From assembly GCF_003287275.1 (NCBI RefSeq), contig NZ_QEVW01000006.1, forward strand, positions 662,346 through 726,345: 64,000 nt of DNA. The letters are read 5' to 3'. Source of the stretch: Paenibacillus taichungensis. Its GTDB lineage: Bacteria > Bacillota > Bacilli > Paenibacillales > Paenibacillaceae. Below the pieces are notes generated by a model. That model had not been told where the DNA came from, ran no database searches, and saw nothing but the letters and a program-made list of their open reading frames with translations. Below are positions 9,759 to 18,833 of this stretch, piece by piece (position 1 is the first letter of the stretch; each line of letters begins with the position of its first letter). The position numbers were made by a program, and so were the translations under genes.

Positions 9759-11119
9759 TACATGGCAAAGGCATCATTATGTGCCCGCTCGTAGTTAACG
9801 AATTTATTAAAGTTTTTTAGGAAGACCAGTTCCACCGTACCTACCGGACCATTACGCTGTTTGGCGATAATAATCTCGATAATGTTTTTCTTCTCGGTCT
9901 CCTGGTTATAGTAGTCATCCCGGTATAGGAACGCAACAATGTCGGCATCTTGCTCAATCGAACCCGATTCCCGCAAGTCACTCATCATCGGGCGTTTATC
10001 CTGACGCTGCTCTACACCCCGGCTCAGCTGAGACAAGGCAATAACCGGAACTTCCAGTTCCCGGCCAATCTGTTTCAGTGTACGCGAAATCTCGGATACC
10101 TCTTGCTGACGGTTCTCGCCGGCTTTACCGCGTCCACTAATCAGTTGAAGGTAGTCGATCAGAATCATGCCAAGGCCTTTCTCTTTCTTGAGACGACGGC
10201 ATTTCGCACGAATGTCAGCTACGGTGATCCCTGGCGTATCGTCAATGTAGATATTGGCTTCATTCAAGGCTGCAATACCCATCGTCAGCTTCTGCCAATC
10301 TTCGTCACCTTTGAAGTCACCCATACGCATGACACCCGCATCCAGATTGGCCTCTGCACAGATCATACGCTGTACGAGCTGTGCGGCTGACATCTCCAGA
10401 CTGAATATCGCAACCGTCTCCTGCGCTCGAATGGCTACATTCTGAGCGATGTTCAGGGCAAAGGCGGTCTTACCTACAGATGGACGTGCAGCTACAATAA
10501 TCAAGTCACTCCGCTGGAATCCGGCGGTCATCTTGTCCAGATCGATGAACCCTGACGGAATGCCCGTCGTCGTTCCCCGGTTCTGATGCAGCGTCTCCAC
10601 GCGGTCGAATACTTCCATCAGTACATCCTGAATGGCTATAAAACCGCTACTGGAACGTCGGTTGGAAATCTCCAGAATGCGCCGCTCTGCTTCTCCAAGC
10701 ATAGCCGCGACATCCTCACCACCCGTGTATCCTTCACTCACAATTTGCGTAGCTGTACGAATCAGGCGACGCAGCATGGATTTCTCTTCGATAATCTGAG
10801 CGTAATAATCCACGTTCGCGGCAGTCGGAACACCATGAGCCAGCTTCGCCAGATAACTGACGCCGCCGATGTCCTCAAGCTCGCCTTTATCCTTCAGCAG
10901 CGAAGTCAGTGTCACAAGGTCAATCGGCTGATTTCCCTCGCCAAGCTGGATCATCGCTTCAAAAATTAATTGATGGGGTTTATCATAGAAATCCTCGGTT
11001 TGCACCCGTTCCATCGCTGTAATCAGGGCTTCGCCCTGCAACAGGATTGCACCCAGCACGGCCTGTTCGGCTTCCAGGTTCTGTGGGGGAATCCGGTCGA
11101 ATAACATTTCGCCGCCCAT
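9758..11119 (-). CDS. dnaB: Replicative DNA helicase DnaB (DnaC in Bacillus)
   Basis: A 453-residue hexameric helicase that unwinds DNA at the fork. The N-terminal DnaG-interacting helical domain (about 12-115) is followed by a linker and a RecA-like motor with Walker A ARPSVGKT (211-218), Walker B ILIDYLQL and the SQLSRG segment. It starts 1 nt after the rplI stop. The ATG at 11117-11119 has only a weak GGAAGAG site; ATG 11105-11107 (MLFDRIPPQ) with GGCGG upstream is an alternative start four codons in. Last gene of its operon. Confidence 0.97.
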   Translation of the reverse strand: MGGEMLFDRIPPQNLEAEQAVLGAILLQGEALITAMERVQTEDFYDKPHQLIFEAMIQLGEGNQPIDLVTLTSLLKDKGELEDIGGVSYLAKLAHGVPTAANVDYYAQIIEEKSMLRRLIRTATQIVSEGYTGGEDVAAMLGEAERRILEISNRRSSSGFIAIQDVLMEVFDRVETLHQNRGTTTGIPSGFIDLDKMTAGFQRSDLIIVAARPSVGKTAFALNIAQNVAIRAQETVAIFSLEMSAAQLVQRMICAEANLDAGVMRMGDFKGDEDWQKLTMGIAALNEANIYIDDTPGITVADIRAKCRRLKKEKGLGMILIDYLQLISGRGKAGENRQQEVSEISRTLKQIGRELEVPVIALSQLSRGVEQRQDKRPMMSDLRESGSIEQDADIVAFLYRDDYYNQETEKKNIIEIIIAKQRNGPVGTVELVFLKNFNKFVNYERAHNDAFAM

Positions 11120-11120
11120 C

Positions 11121-11564
11121 TTACTCTTCCGTTACCTGTACCTTCAAGGTAGCCTTCACTTCAGGGTGAACCTTGACGGTGACTTGTGTTACGCCGAGTG
11201 TGCGAATAGGCTCGTCCAGCTCAATTTTGCGTTTGTCGACTTTCAGACCTTTCGCTGCCAGAGCTTCTGCGATTTGTTTGCTCGTGATTGCTCCGAACAG
11301 ACGGCCGCCTTCGCCAGATTTTGCTTTCAGTTCAGTCACTTCAGCTTCCAGCTTTTTAGCCAGAGCTTCCGCTTCTGCTTTCTCTTCCTGCTTACGTCTG
11401 TCTTCCGCTGCCTTCTGGTTATCCAATGTTTTCATGTTTCCATCTGTTGCTGGACGTGCGATTCCCCGTGGCAGAAGGAAGTTCTGTGCGTATCCCTCGG
11501 ACACTTCCTTCACTTGTCCTTTTTTACCTTGACCCTTCATATCTTTTATAAAAATGACTTTCAT
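11121..11564 (-). CDS. rplI: 50S ribosomal protein L9
   Basis: A 147-residue protein of the large subunit at the base of the L1 stalk. The N-terminal domain has the conserved GKKGQVKEVSEGYAQNFLLPRG stretch (about 13-34), then a long helix rich in Lys, Glu and Ala (about 45-78) and the C-terminal RNA-binding domain starting near GGRLFGAIT. The start ATG overlaps the gdpP stop by 4 bp, and dnaB follows immediately. The gdpP-rplI-dnaB order is the common Firmicute arrangement. Confidence 0.98.
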   Translation of the reverse strand: MKVIFIKDMKGQGKKGQVKEVSEGYAQNFLLPRGIARPATDGNMKTLDNQKAAEDRRKQEEKAEAEALAKKLEAEVTELKAKSGEGGRLFGAITSKQIAEALAAKGLKVDKRKIELDEPIRTLGVTQVTVKVHPEVKATLKVQVTEE

Positions 11565-13549
11565 TCGAACAAACCCTCTTCCTTTTCGATTTCAGCCAGT
11601 ACGTTCGTCAGCCGTTTTTCCGCCTCTCCAAGCGTTCCTTCAAGCTGCACGGCAGCATTCGTCAAATGTCCGCCACCGCCCAGTCGTTCCATGACCACCT
11701 GAACATTCATGCGACCCAGCGATCTCGCGCTGATGCCAATCAGTCCATCCGGTCGTTCACTAATGACAAATGAAGCGACCACGTCGGTCATATTGAGCAA
11801 TGTGTCCGCCACTTGGGCGATCATCATCTGTGGAATCTTGTTGCCAGGGTCTGTGACCGCCAGCGCAATGTTCCCGTATACCATTTTAGCATGCTTTATG
11901 ATTTCTGCCTTAGCAATATATTCTGACAAATCTTCTTTCATCAGCCGCTGGATCATAATGGTGTCTGCACCACTACGACGCAGGAAGCCTGCCGCTTCAA
12001 ACGTTCTCGATCCCGTATGGAGTGCAAAATGCTTCGTATCCACCGTAATCCCGGCTAATAATGCCGTCGCTTCCAGTGGAGTAAATTGCACCTTGTCGTG
12101 AATATATTGGAGTAGCTCAGTCACCAGTTCTGCTGCCGAGGAGGCATATGGTTCCAGATAGATCAACACAGCATCGTTAATGAATTCTTCACCCCTACGG
12201 TGATGATCCACAACCACGACACGCGTAGCGGATTGAACCAGCTTCGGCTCCATTGTCATGGATGCCTTGTGTGTATCGACAACAACGAGCAACGTATGCT
12301 CCGTCATCATCTGGGTGGCCTGTTCCGGCGATACAAAGGCTTTTGACAGCTTTTCATCCTTATTTACCTGTTCCATCATGCGTTCAATGGAAGGATTGGG
12401 CCCATCCAGTACAATTCGTGCTTCCACATTGTACAGACTTGCCGCTTTCCATACCCCAATAGACGCACCAATCGCATCCATATCAGGCATTTTGTGGCCC
12501 ATGATAATTACCCGGTCGCTCTCCTGCATCAGATCACGCAATGCATGTGCGATAACCCGGGCTCTTACCCGTGTACGTTTCTCAACCGCGTTAGACTTCC
12601 CACCGTAAAAGGACAACCGTTGTCCAGATTTGACGGCAGCCTGGTCACCACCACGGCCAAGTGCCATATCCAGACTGGACTGAGCTAGTTCTCCCATCTC
12701 ACTGATGGAATCCGAACCAAATGCCAGTCCTACACTTAGTGTCATTGGCACCTTAAGATCAGCGGTCATCTCACGGACTTCATCCAGAATGACAAACCGG
12801 CTCTGCTCCAGTTCCTGCAAAGACTTATAGTTCAGCATCATGAGATAACGATCAGAAGAGAGGCGGCGCAGGTACACCTCATACCGTTTCGCCCAGGACG
12901 TGATCTCACTTGTTACGCGGGCAATCAGTGCAGTTCGCTGCTGGTCGTCCATGCCTTGGGCTGCTTCGTCCAGATTATCGAGAACCAGAATGCCCAGTGC
13001 AATGCGTTCATTCTCATATTTATCACGAAGAATGGCTAGCTCCGTAATCTCGTAGACATATACATACCGTTCCTGCGGATTATGGATAACACCATAATAT
13101 CGATCATCCAGTTGGAATTCGTCATGAAGTTCCTTGGACGGCTCCTTGGTCCCATCCTTTTTTTCCTTCGGTTGAGGAAGTTTAGGAAATAAATTTTGCA
13201 GCGGATTGCCTACCATCGTCTTCTCTTGGAACATGTCCGCGACGAAGCGATTATGCCACTCTACGGTACGATCTTCGCTGTACAGCACAATACCGAATGG
13301 GAGCATGCTGACCGCTTCTCCCTCCATTCGCTTAATCCGAATGGACAGGCCATTAATGTAGTCGTTAAGCTCACGACGGAACGCGAGCTCCGCCTTAATC
13401 ATGACGATTCCCAGCGCCGAAGCCAGTATCAGACTAATCAAACCAAGCGTCCAGTTGTAGATGGTCACGAACATAACAAGCAAAAGCAGCAGTATGAACG
13501 CCCATACGGTATAGTAGCCGTGCCAGCGTTTCTTCAGAAATTTAGGCAT
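11561..13549 (-). CDS. gdpP: GdpP (YybT) c-di-AMP phosphodiesterase
   Basis: A 662-residue membrane enzyme that degrades c-di-AMP to pApA. Two TMs (about 13-31, 34-51) are followed by a PAS-like haem/ligand domain (about 75-175), a degenerate GGDEF domain (about 180-310, no GGDEF motif) and a DHH-DHHA1 module. Metal ligands visible: His352, Asp356, Asp358 in GHKMPDMDA, Asp425 in VVDTH, DHH at 448-450 and Asp504. This is the canonical YybT layout and length. c-di-AMP controls potassium, osmolyte and wall homeostasis. Lies between yybS and rplI with short spacing, so it is co-transcribed. Confidence 0.97.
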   Translation of the reverse strand: MPKFLKKRWHGYYTVWAFILLLLLVMFVTIYNWTLGLISLILASALGIVMIKAELAFRRELNDYINGLSIRIKRMEGEAVSMLPFGIVLYSEDRTVEWHNRFVADMFQEKTMVGNPLQNLFPKLPQPKEKKDGTKEPSKELHDEFQLDDRYYGVIHNPQERYVYVYEITELAILRDKYENERIALGILVLDNLDEAAQGMDDQQRTALIARVTSEITSWAKRYEVYLRRLSSDRYLMMLNYKSLQELEQSRFVILDEVREMTADLKVPMTLSVGLAFGSDSISEMGELAQSSLDMALGRGGDQAAVKSGQRLSFYGGKSNAVEKRTRVRARVIAHALRDLMQESDRVIIMGHKMPDMDAIGASIGVWKAASLYNVEARIVLDGPNPSIERMMEQVNKDEKLSKAFVSPEQATQMMTEHTLLVVVDTHKASMTMEPKLVQSATRVVVVDHHRRGEEFINDAVLIYLEPYASSAAELVTELLQYIHDKVQFTPLEATALLAGITVDTKHFALHTGSRTFEAAGFLRRSGADTIMIQRLMKEDLSEYIAKAEIIKHAKMVYGNIALAVTDPGNKIPQMMIAQVADTLLNMTDVVASFVISERPDGLIGISARSLGRMNVQVVMERLGGGGHLTNAAVQLEGTLGEAEKRLTNVLAEIEKEEGLFE

Positions 13550-13560
13550 GACTCATCACC

Positions 13561-14481
13561 CTATCGTTTTGGTTTCGATATTGCCTCGCGAAGCGGGAAC
13601 GCCAGATCGATAATCCCGATAATCCGCAGCGGTCCAATGAAGAAGACTGCTGCCGCCAGCAAATATGGTACAACCGGATTCCATTTCTTTGCATGTGAGA
13701 GAAAGAAGAAGAAGCCGATAGCTTGAATCATGAAGCCCAAATTGATTAGAGGCGACAAGTTCATGGCAATCATGGTCCAGTACGATCCGTCACTCTGTCT
13801 GGATATCACTTCGAACAACAATGCCAGGAAGTAATACCAGATCAGGGCACGCGGCATACGCCATTCACGCGCAGGTGGAAATTTCGGTACAACCACACCC
13901 ATAACGTTCAGAATCGGACGTGCAATGAGATGTGTGATTAGAGCCATGACCAGAGACGTGACCACCAAGGCGAATGGAATCATAAGCTGCGTCTGTCTTG
14001 CGACATCCTGTGTCATTTCAGGTGTCCATACAAACCCATTTACCATCTGACTGGATGAATTCGTCAGCGGTTCAATCGTCAATCTGACGACATCATCAAT
14101 ATAACTCGACAAATCAAACTGGAAGATTACACTTCCAATCAACAGGACCAACAGATATTCGGCCAGCATGGCTCCGCTTCCTACCATTAGGGCGAATAGG
14201 GCTGACTTTTTTTTCTTGTACGCATTGCCCATAACAATGGCGGGCAGAGTGAACAAAAGCAGTAATAACAAATAAATCGGACTAAATATGACCAAAATAA
14301 TCGCCACTGGGACGAGATGCCATATGAATGATTTTACCGGTAATGAAGCAAACAAAATAACTCCAGGTATCATCATGAAAAATATGGCCAGAACCGATAA
14401 AGGAGTTAACAGCGAAAGTAGCAAGAGCAGATAAACTACGCTCCAGACAGCTGATTTAAAGCTAAATTTCAACAAATTCAC
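13561..14481 (-). CDS. yybS: YybS-like polytopic membrane protein (DUF2232)
   Basis: A 306-residue, very hydrophobic protein with about eight predicted membrane helices (for example 10-45, 50-80, 95-120, 165-190, 215-235, 245-265, 270-290). Its size, charge pattern and place directly upstream of gdpP match YybS/DUF2232. It resembles integral components of energy-coupling uptake systems, but no substrate is known and none is claimed. The start overlaps the stop of the mazG-like gene by 4 bp; gdpP begins 11 bp after its stop. Confidence 0.85.
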   Translation of the reverse strand: MNLLKFSFKSAVWSVVYLLLLLSLLTPLSVLAIFFMMIPGVILFASLPVKSFIWHLVPVAIILVIFSPIYLLLLLLFTLPAIVMGNAYKKKKSALFALMVGSGAMLAEYLLVLLIGSVIFQFDLSSYIDDVVRLTIEPLTNSSSQMVNGFVWTPEMTQDVARQTQLMIPFALVVTSLVMALITHLIARPILNVMGVVVPKFPPAREWRMPRALIWYYFLALLFEVISRQSDGSYWTMIAMNLSPLINLGFMIQAIGFFFFLSHAKKWNPVVPYLLAAAVFFIGPLRIIGIIDLAFPLREAISKPKR

Positions 14482-14795
14482 CTCTTACGCATGTGATCTT
14501 CTAGCGCGGAAATATCCTGGTACCAATCTTCCAACTGGTGACCTTCCTGTTTATGCTTTTTCAATTTCTCAACAAGCAGTGCATCCAGATCCTTGAAAGG
14601 AATACCGAGCCTGCGGCCCAATATGTAACTACTCATCATCAAACTGGCGAGACTGTCCCCGATTCGGGTTGTACTGCCTTCCCATAACGCTTTGAATAAT
14701 CGGGATACCTGATCAAGTACTTCGGTTTTAAGCCATTCAATCACTTTAGCGCGTTTGGCTACATCCAGTTCTTTAGGCATATTGGCGAAAGTCAC
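14478..14795 (-). CDS. MazG-like nucleotide-binding family protein
   Basis: A 105-residue all-helical protein. Segments VLDQVSRLFKALWEGSTTRIGDSLASLMMSSYILGRRLGI look like the small MazG-like proteins of Paenibacillus, which resemble the MazG fold but lack a clear set of acidic metal ligands, so pyrophosphatase activity is doubtful. The start is uncertain: GTG 14793-14795 has GGGGGAGA almost touching it, while ATG 14778-14780 (MPKELDVAK) has a long spacing. First gene of the operon running to dnaB, with a good promoter just upstream. Confidence 0.75.
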   Translation of the reverse strand: MTFANMPKELDVAKRAKVIEWLKTEVLDQVSRLFKALWEGSTTRIGDSLASLMMSSYILGRRLGIPFKDLDALLVEKLKKHKQEGHQLEDWYQDISALEDHMRKR

Positions 14796-14821
14796 TCTCC
14801 CCCGAAAAAGCTTTATTCTCC

Positions 14822-14850
14822 ATTATAGCATAAAAAGGGGGGCCGCAAAA
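14822..14850 (-). promoter_or_regulatory. Promoter of the mazG-like/yybS/gdpP/rplI/dnaB operon
   Basis: Minus strand extended -10 TGCTATAAT (TATAAT at 14822-14827) and a weak -35 TTTTGC (14845-14850) at 17 nt. The start codon follows within 30 nt. Confidence 0.6.
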
Positions 14851-15044
14851 TTACCCCAAAAAGCGGAGAAGTCCTCCGAAACTTATCTCAGGTACTTTGC
14901 GGGGACCCCGTAGAACGAATTCGTATTTTATCTTGTCGAAAACTCATTTAAGTTCGCTCTTGTTCAGCTCTCCTTAAGTTTAACATGATACCGGACGGCT
15001 GTGATTATCCACGTTGCTGCAACAATATCGAAATTTGTTTCGAC

Positions 15045-15470
15045 TTACTTCACTTTCATGGATTCCTTGGCCACAATACCCTCGCAATACTCAATAATTT
15101 GACTCCGTCTTACGATCCCAATGAAACGCTCCATATCATCAACAACCGGCACAAAGTTCTGAACTTTGGCCAAATTAATCAAATCCTCCATGTTGGCTTC
15201 TATGGATACCGGTTTGATATCCAACCGAAGTGGAACGTCCTTGAGCAGAAATTTTGAAGCGTTTTCAAATGTGATCTTTCCCTCGGCGTTCTTCATATAC
15301 CATAACAGGTCACCTTCGGTAACCGTGCCGATATACTTGCCTTCCTTATTCAAAATGGGCACCGCCGTGAACCGATGATATTCCATCCGTTCCAACGTTT
15401 GCCGCAGAGTAGAATCCGACGTTACGCACGTAACTTCTTGTTTGGGCAGCAAAAAAAATGCGATGTTCAT
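15045..15470 (-). CDS. CBS-domain pair protein
   Basis: A 141-residue protein made almost wholly of two CBS motifs (about 8-60 and 78-131). CBS pairs bind adenine nucleotides, and stand-alone pairs in Firmicutes (DarB/CbpB) sense c-di-AMP. This sequence is not obviously a DarB orthologue, so the ligand is open, but gdpP lies in the neighbouring operon. I start at ATG 15468-15470 because AAGGAGG is 12 nt upstream; an in-frame ATG at 15498-15500 would put that site inside the gene. Monocistronic by appearance. Confidence 0.8.
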   Translation of the reverse strand: MNIAFFLLPKQEVTCVTSDSTLRQTLERMEYHRFTAVPILNKEGKYIGTVTEGDLLWYMKNAEGKITFENASKFLLKDVPLRLDIKPVSIEANMEDLINLAKVQNFVPVVDDMERFIGIVRRSQIIEYCEGIVAKESMKVK

Positions 15471-15582
15471 ACCCTTAAGTATCCTCCTTATGAATTTCAT
15501 CAGTCAGCTTATTACATTCAACTTACATAGTACGCATTAGAACGCAAGATGTTCCAAAAGGACATGATTCCTTCTACAAAGT

Positions 15583-15618
15583 AAAAAAAACAGCAGCCCG
15601 CCAATAAACGCACTGCTG
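15583..15618 (-). terminator. Terminator after the LCP gene
   Basis: Minus strand CAGCAG...CTGCTG stem followed by eight T residues, 37 nt after the LCP stop codon. Confidence 0.9.
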
Positions 15619-15654
15619 ATCGTTGTCAAAAACATAACGGCTGTATGGAATTGG

Positions 15655-16689
15655 TTACTCGATCTTCTGCCGGTCAGGAATCATCACTTCACCGGCTGGG
15701 GTCGACTCATCCATCCAGTTGTTAATCAGCTCTTTGGCATATTGGACGTCTTTCTCATCTGCCTTGCCATAATAAATTCCGTTTTTCCGCATCCCTTCGC
15801 CCAAAATAGTGAAGCTTGAGATCTGCGGTTTTTCCTGAGTCAATACCTGCTTGGCCAGATCAATAATGAAGGAAGGCTGCATATCCGTCTGGAAGCTGTC
15901 TCCCATAATCTGAATCAATTCAGGGATTTTACTAATGGCGTTCAGATTAAGCATCTCATTCGCCATGGCATTCAGGAAAATCTGCTGCCGTTTGGTGCGA
16001 TTAAAATCGCTATCCTCACGGTATCTTACATAGTAAAGTGCTTCCTGCCCGTCGTAGATCGGCTTACCACCTTCTATTGTGAACTGCACATGTTCAGGGT
16101 TCTTGTTCACAATGTCCTCATCAATCGGCAGCTTCACGCCACCAAGCGCATCCACGACTTTTTTGATCCCGTCAAAGTTAATCGTTGCATAGTAACCTAC
16201 ATCCGCATCGAGAAATTTTTCCACCGTATTGATAGACATATTCTCCCCACCGAAGGCGTAGGCATGCGCGAGCTTGTCATAATCATCCTCGCCATCCTTG
16301 TTGGCATCACGTCCAACAATCTGCACATAGGTGTCACGTGGAATGGATACCAGGAGTACGCGAGATTCTTTCGGACGAACAACGGCATAGATGACCGTGT
16401 CTGAGCGCCCACGTGTTTTCTCATAGGCACGTTTGTCTGAGCCTAGCAGCAACACCGAGAACGGTTCTTTGCGATATACTGTTGGGTCAGGCGTATTGTT
16501 GCCCTCCTGTGGTACATAGGAACGGGACAATTGGTCTTCTACTGAACCAGCGAGAAACAGATCGAAGGCCGCTACAGCAAGCTGCTGACGAAACAAATAG
16601 CCCCCGATTAACAAAACAACGAGCGATACGAGCGTTATATATAGACCTTTTCTTCTTTTCTTCTTCTTATCTTTAGTTCTGCTTGTCAT
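15655..16689 (-). CDS. LytR-CpsA-Psr (LCP) family wall glycopolymer ligase
   Basis: A 344-residue membrane enzyme of the class that attaches teichoic acid or other undecaprenyl-linked polymers to peptidoglycan. A very basic N-terminal tail, one TM (about 16-33) and an extracytoplasmic LCP domain (about 74-260) are visible. Conserved charged residues include Asp84/Lys86 region SDKR, Arg95-Ser-Asp97 (GRSDT) and Arg118-Asp119 (SIPRDT). DANKDGEDD (128-136) looks like a metal-binding loop. Which polymer it attaches cannot be told. Own promoter and terminator; the upstream region has an operator-like palindrome. Confidence 0.93.
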   Translation of the reverse strand: MTSRTKDKKKKRRKGLYITLVSLVVLLIGGYLFRQQLAVAAFDLFLAGSVEDQLSRSYVPQEGNNTPDPTVYRKEPFSVLLLGSDKRAYEKTRGRSDTVIYAVVRPKESRVLLVSIPRDTYVQIVGRDANKDGEDDYDKLAHAYAFGGENMSINTVEKFLDADVGYYATINFDGIKKVVDALGGVKLPIDEDIVNKNPEHVQFTIEGGKPIYDGQEALYYVRYREDSDFNRTKRQQIFLNAMANEMLNLNAISKIPELIQIMGDSFQTDMQPSFIIDLAKQVLTQEKPQISSFTILGEGMRKNGIYYGKADEKDVQYAKELINNWMDESTPAGEVMIPDRQKIE

Positions 16690-16733
16690 CCATCGATTCC
16701 TTCTTCACTGTCAAAATGAAATTCGATACTACT

Positions 16734-16805
16734 ATTATATAAGTTGAATTTAACTTATCCTGACCCCGCAACGGTACAGTGTTAATGATCCGTTCAACTT
16801 ATATA
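16734..16805. promoter_or_regulatory. LCP gene promoter region with palindrome and motif pair
   Basis: TATAAT on the minus strand (16734-16739) has no good -35. Instead ATAAGTT-GAATTT-AACTTAT (16739-16758) covers the spacer, as in a regulated promoter. TTCAACTTATATA occurs on the minus strand at 16736-16748 and on the plus strand at 16793-16805, so two copies face each other. The same 13-mer is found upstream of walR (4834-4846), with a one-base variant upstream of the CBS gene (15517-15529). Confidence 0.45.
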
Positions 16806-16869
16806 CTTACCATTAAACGTGCGCAATGGCTTGTGACACGGTGTTCTCTGAAGTTTTCTCTATCTGAAA

Positions 16870-16963
16870 AGAAAACGCCGCTCACGCTCGTTCTATTGTA
16901 ATCATTGCTGGATGATGAAAAGTTACAATACGGTTAAATTGAAAAGAACAGCGGCCTTTTTTT
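16870..16963. terminator. Large hairpin between the MFS and LCP genes
   Basis: GCCGCT (16877-16882) pairs with AGCGGC (16950-16955), with further pairing inside (TTCT/AGAA, ATTGTAA/TTACAAT). T-rich runs follow on both strands, so it can act in either direction. It is the terminator for the minus-strand MFS gene. Confidence 0.65.
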
Positions 16964-17009
16964 ACTGGCAAAAGGCGCACTGTTCTCTTGATGTGGAATG
17001 GCCATCCAT

Positions 17010-18599
17010 TCAGTTTGTTGAGGCTGTCTCCACCCGATTCCTCTTCTCTTTATGACGCTGACGTCCTGTAATAAGCGCAGCGATTAACGTGAGTACACTG
17101 AAAATAACCGCAGACCAGAACAGCCCATTATACCCCTCGCCGGTTGTCTGATGTAGAGCCTGAAGCAGCACATCTCGAATGCCCGGATCAGGGATTTGGG
17201 ACAGTCCTTCGGTTATGCTGGAAATGTCGCTTCCTGAAGCTGCACCGCCAGAAGCATATTGTTGAAGTGCTTCGGGCGGCACCTGAATGCCCTGATCTGC
17301 GAAACCTTGCTGAATATTGGAACCCAGGTTGGAGAACGAGCGGGCCAGGAAACCGGCAAAAATGGTTGGTGCGATCGCCATAGCCATCTGACGGAACAAG
17401 GAACTGGTCGCTACTGCAATCCCCTTGTTGTTCTCACCCGCTTGTTCAGTAACGAGCACGTTGACCGGAGCTCCCAGCATCATACCGAAGCCTATCCCCA
17501 CGAGTACACTCGCAATCACGAATTGAGAGATATGTTCTACCCATAGCGGGAAGAGCAGGAAGCCGATAGCGGACAGCAATCCTGCTACAGATAACGTCCA
17601 GATTGGCCCTTTGCGGTCAACCAGATAACCACCACCACCCGCACCAATGCCTGAAGCAAGAGCAAGCGGTGTAAACCAGTAGCCGGAGGCTGTGTTGGAT
17701 ACCCCGAGGTACTGCTCAACAAAGCCTGGAATAAAGATCACAGATGCCAGAATGGCTCCTGAGAAAAAGGCAATCAGCAACGTCCAACGAAAGGACGCAA
17801 TGCCCAGAAGCTGTGTAGATACAACAGGTTCACGTTGTGATCCTTCCAGCCTTTTTTCAAGAAAGTAGAAGAGGACCAGAATCACCACACCTGCCAAGAA
17901 GAAACCATAGAACGTCGGTGAGCCTAGACTTTGCAGCATATTTACGCCATCCAGGTTGCTGAAGCTGTACATCAGACTGAGCACACCCAGCGTCAGGACC
18001 GCGATTCCACTCCAGTCCACTGCCTTACGGCTCAGCTCCTGTTCTTCATGAATATAACGGATACCTGCAATAAACAACAAAATGGCGATCGGTACATTGA
18101 TCAAGAACAACCAGTGCCAATTCCCCGTAATGTCGAGGATAAAAGCACCAATATTCGGCCCAAGAATCGCTGCAACCCCGTTCATCCCTCCCAGAAGACC
18201 CAAGGCTGTACCCTGACGCTCCGCCGGGAACTTGCTTAATACGTAAGAGCTCGCAATGATAAAAATCCCGCCACCACCCAACGCCTGGATGACACGAGCA
18301 ATCAGGAAGAAGGTAAACGATGTGCTTAACGCAACGAGTAAAGACCCAATTCCGAACAAAGCCACTTCAATCAGAAACAGCTTCTTGCGTCCATAACGGT
18401 CGGAGAGCTTACCCGCAATTGGCACACTCACCGCAAGTCCGAGCGTATAAAGCGTAATTGTCCATGCTCCCCACGTCGGCGACACGCCAAACGACGCATT
18501 TAAAGTCGTCAGAGACGACGTAATAATTCCGTTATCCAGCGCAGCCATAAACACCCCGATAGCAAATAGGATAAGCGGCCATTTCATTTGTTTTTGCAT
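17010..18599 (-). CDS. DHA2-family MFS drug/proton antiporter (14 TM)
   Basis: A 529-residue polytopic transporter. Motif A appears as GKLSDRYGRKKLF between TM2 and TM3, and LGGGGIFIIASSYVL and the GPNIGAFILD segment match motif C of the 14-TM EmrB/QacA group. It probably exports toxic or hydrophobic compounds with proton exchange; substrate unknown. I start at ATG 18597-18599, which has GGGGAGG nine nt upstream; an upstream TTG (18615-18617) would overlap that site. An ATGAC...GTCAT palindrome 83-100 nt upstream suggests TetR-type control, though no regulator gene is adjacent. Confidence 0.93.
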   Translation of the reverse strand: MQKQMKWPLILFAIGVFMAALDNGIITSSLTTLNASFGVSPTWGAWTITLYTLGLAVSVPIAGKLSDRYGRKKLFLIEVALFGIGSLLVALSTSFTFFLIARVIQALGGGGIFIIASSYVLSKFPAERQGTALGLLGGMNGVAAILGPNIGAFILDITGNWHWLFLINVPIAILLFIAGIRYIHEEQELSRKAVDWSGIAVLTLGVLSLMYSFSNLDGVNMLQSLGSPTFYGFFLAGVVILVLFYFLEKRLEGSQREPVVSTQLLGIASFRWTLLIAFFSGAILASVIFIPGFVEQYLGVSNTASGYWFTPLALASGIGAGGGGYLVDRKGPIWTLSVAGLLSAIGFLLFPLWVEHISQFVIASVLVGIGFGMMLGAPVNVLVTEQAGENNKGIAVATSSLFRQMAMAIAPTIFAGFLARSFSNLGSNIQQGFADQGIQVPPEALQQYASGGAASGSDISSITEGLSQIPDPGIRDVLLQALHQTTGEGYNGLFWSAVIFSVLTLIAALITGRQRHKEKRNRVETASTN

Positions 18600-18681
18600 C
18601 ACATATTTCCTCCCCAATCAGATTGCAATCCAGTAGCGTAAGGCTGTATTGATACATATATATTAAACCGACTCGAACATT

Positions 18682-18699
18682 AATGACTCACTGGTCATT
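18682..18699. promoter_or_regulatory. Operator-like palindrome upstream of the MFS gene
   Basis: AATGAC-TCACTG-GTCATT, arms of 6 bp. TetR-family operators of drug exporters often have this form. No TetR gene is nearby, so the regulator would act in trans. Confidence 0.4.
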
Positions 18700-18774
18700 T
18701 TAAAACAGAAGGGTTTCATATGTCAATTTGATAATATGCTTGTATACCTCACTCAATTCCCTGCTCCAACAAAT

Positions 18775-18816
18775 AAGGCCGTCCCTCAGGCTGAATGGAA
18801 CCCGTGGGACGGCCTT
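18775..18816 (-). terminator. Terminator after the S9 peptidase gene
   Basis: Perfect 11-bp stem AAGGCCGTCCC / GGGACGGCCTT with a 20-nt loop, 18 nt after the stop. The T-tract is weak (TTATTTGTT). Confidence 0.75.
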
Positions 18817-18833
18817 CTTGTTGAACTAAGCTA

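Noticed and set aside
15006..15014. DnaA-box-like TTATCCACG far from oriC
   Set aside because: Isolated and one base off; expected by chance in 64 kb.
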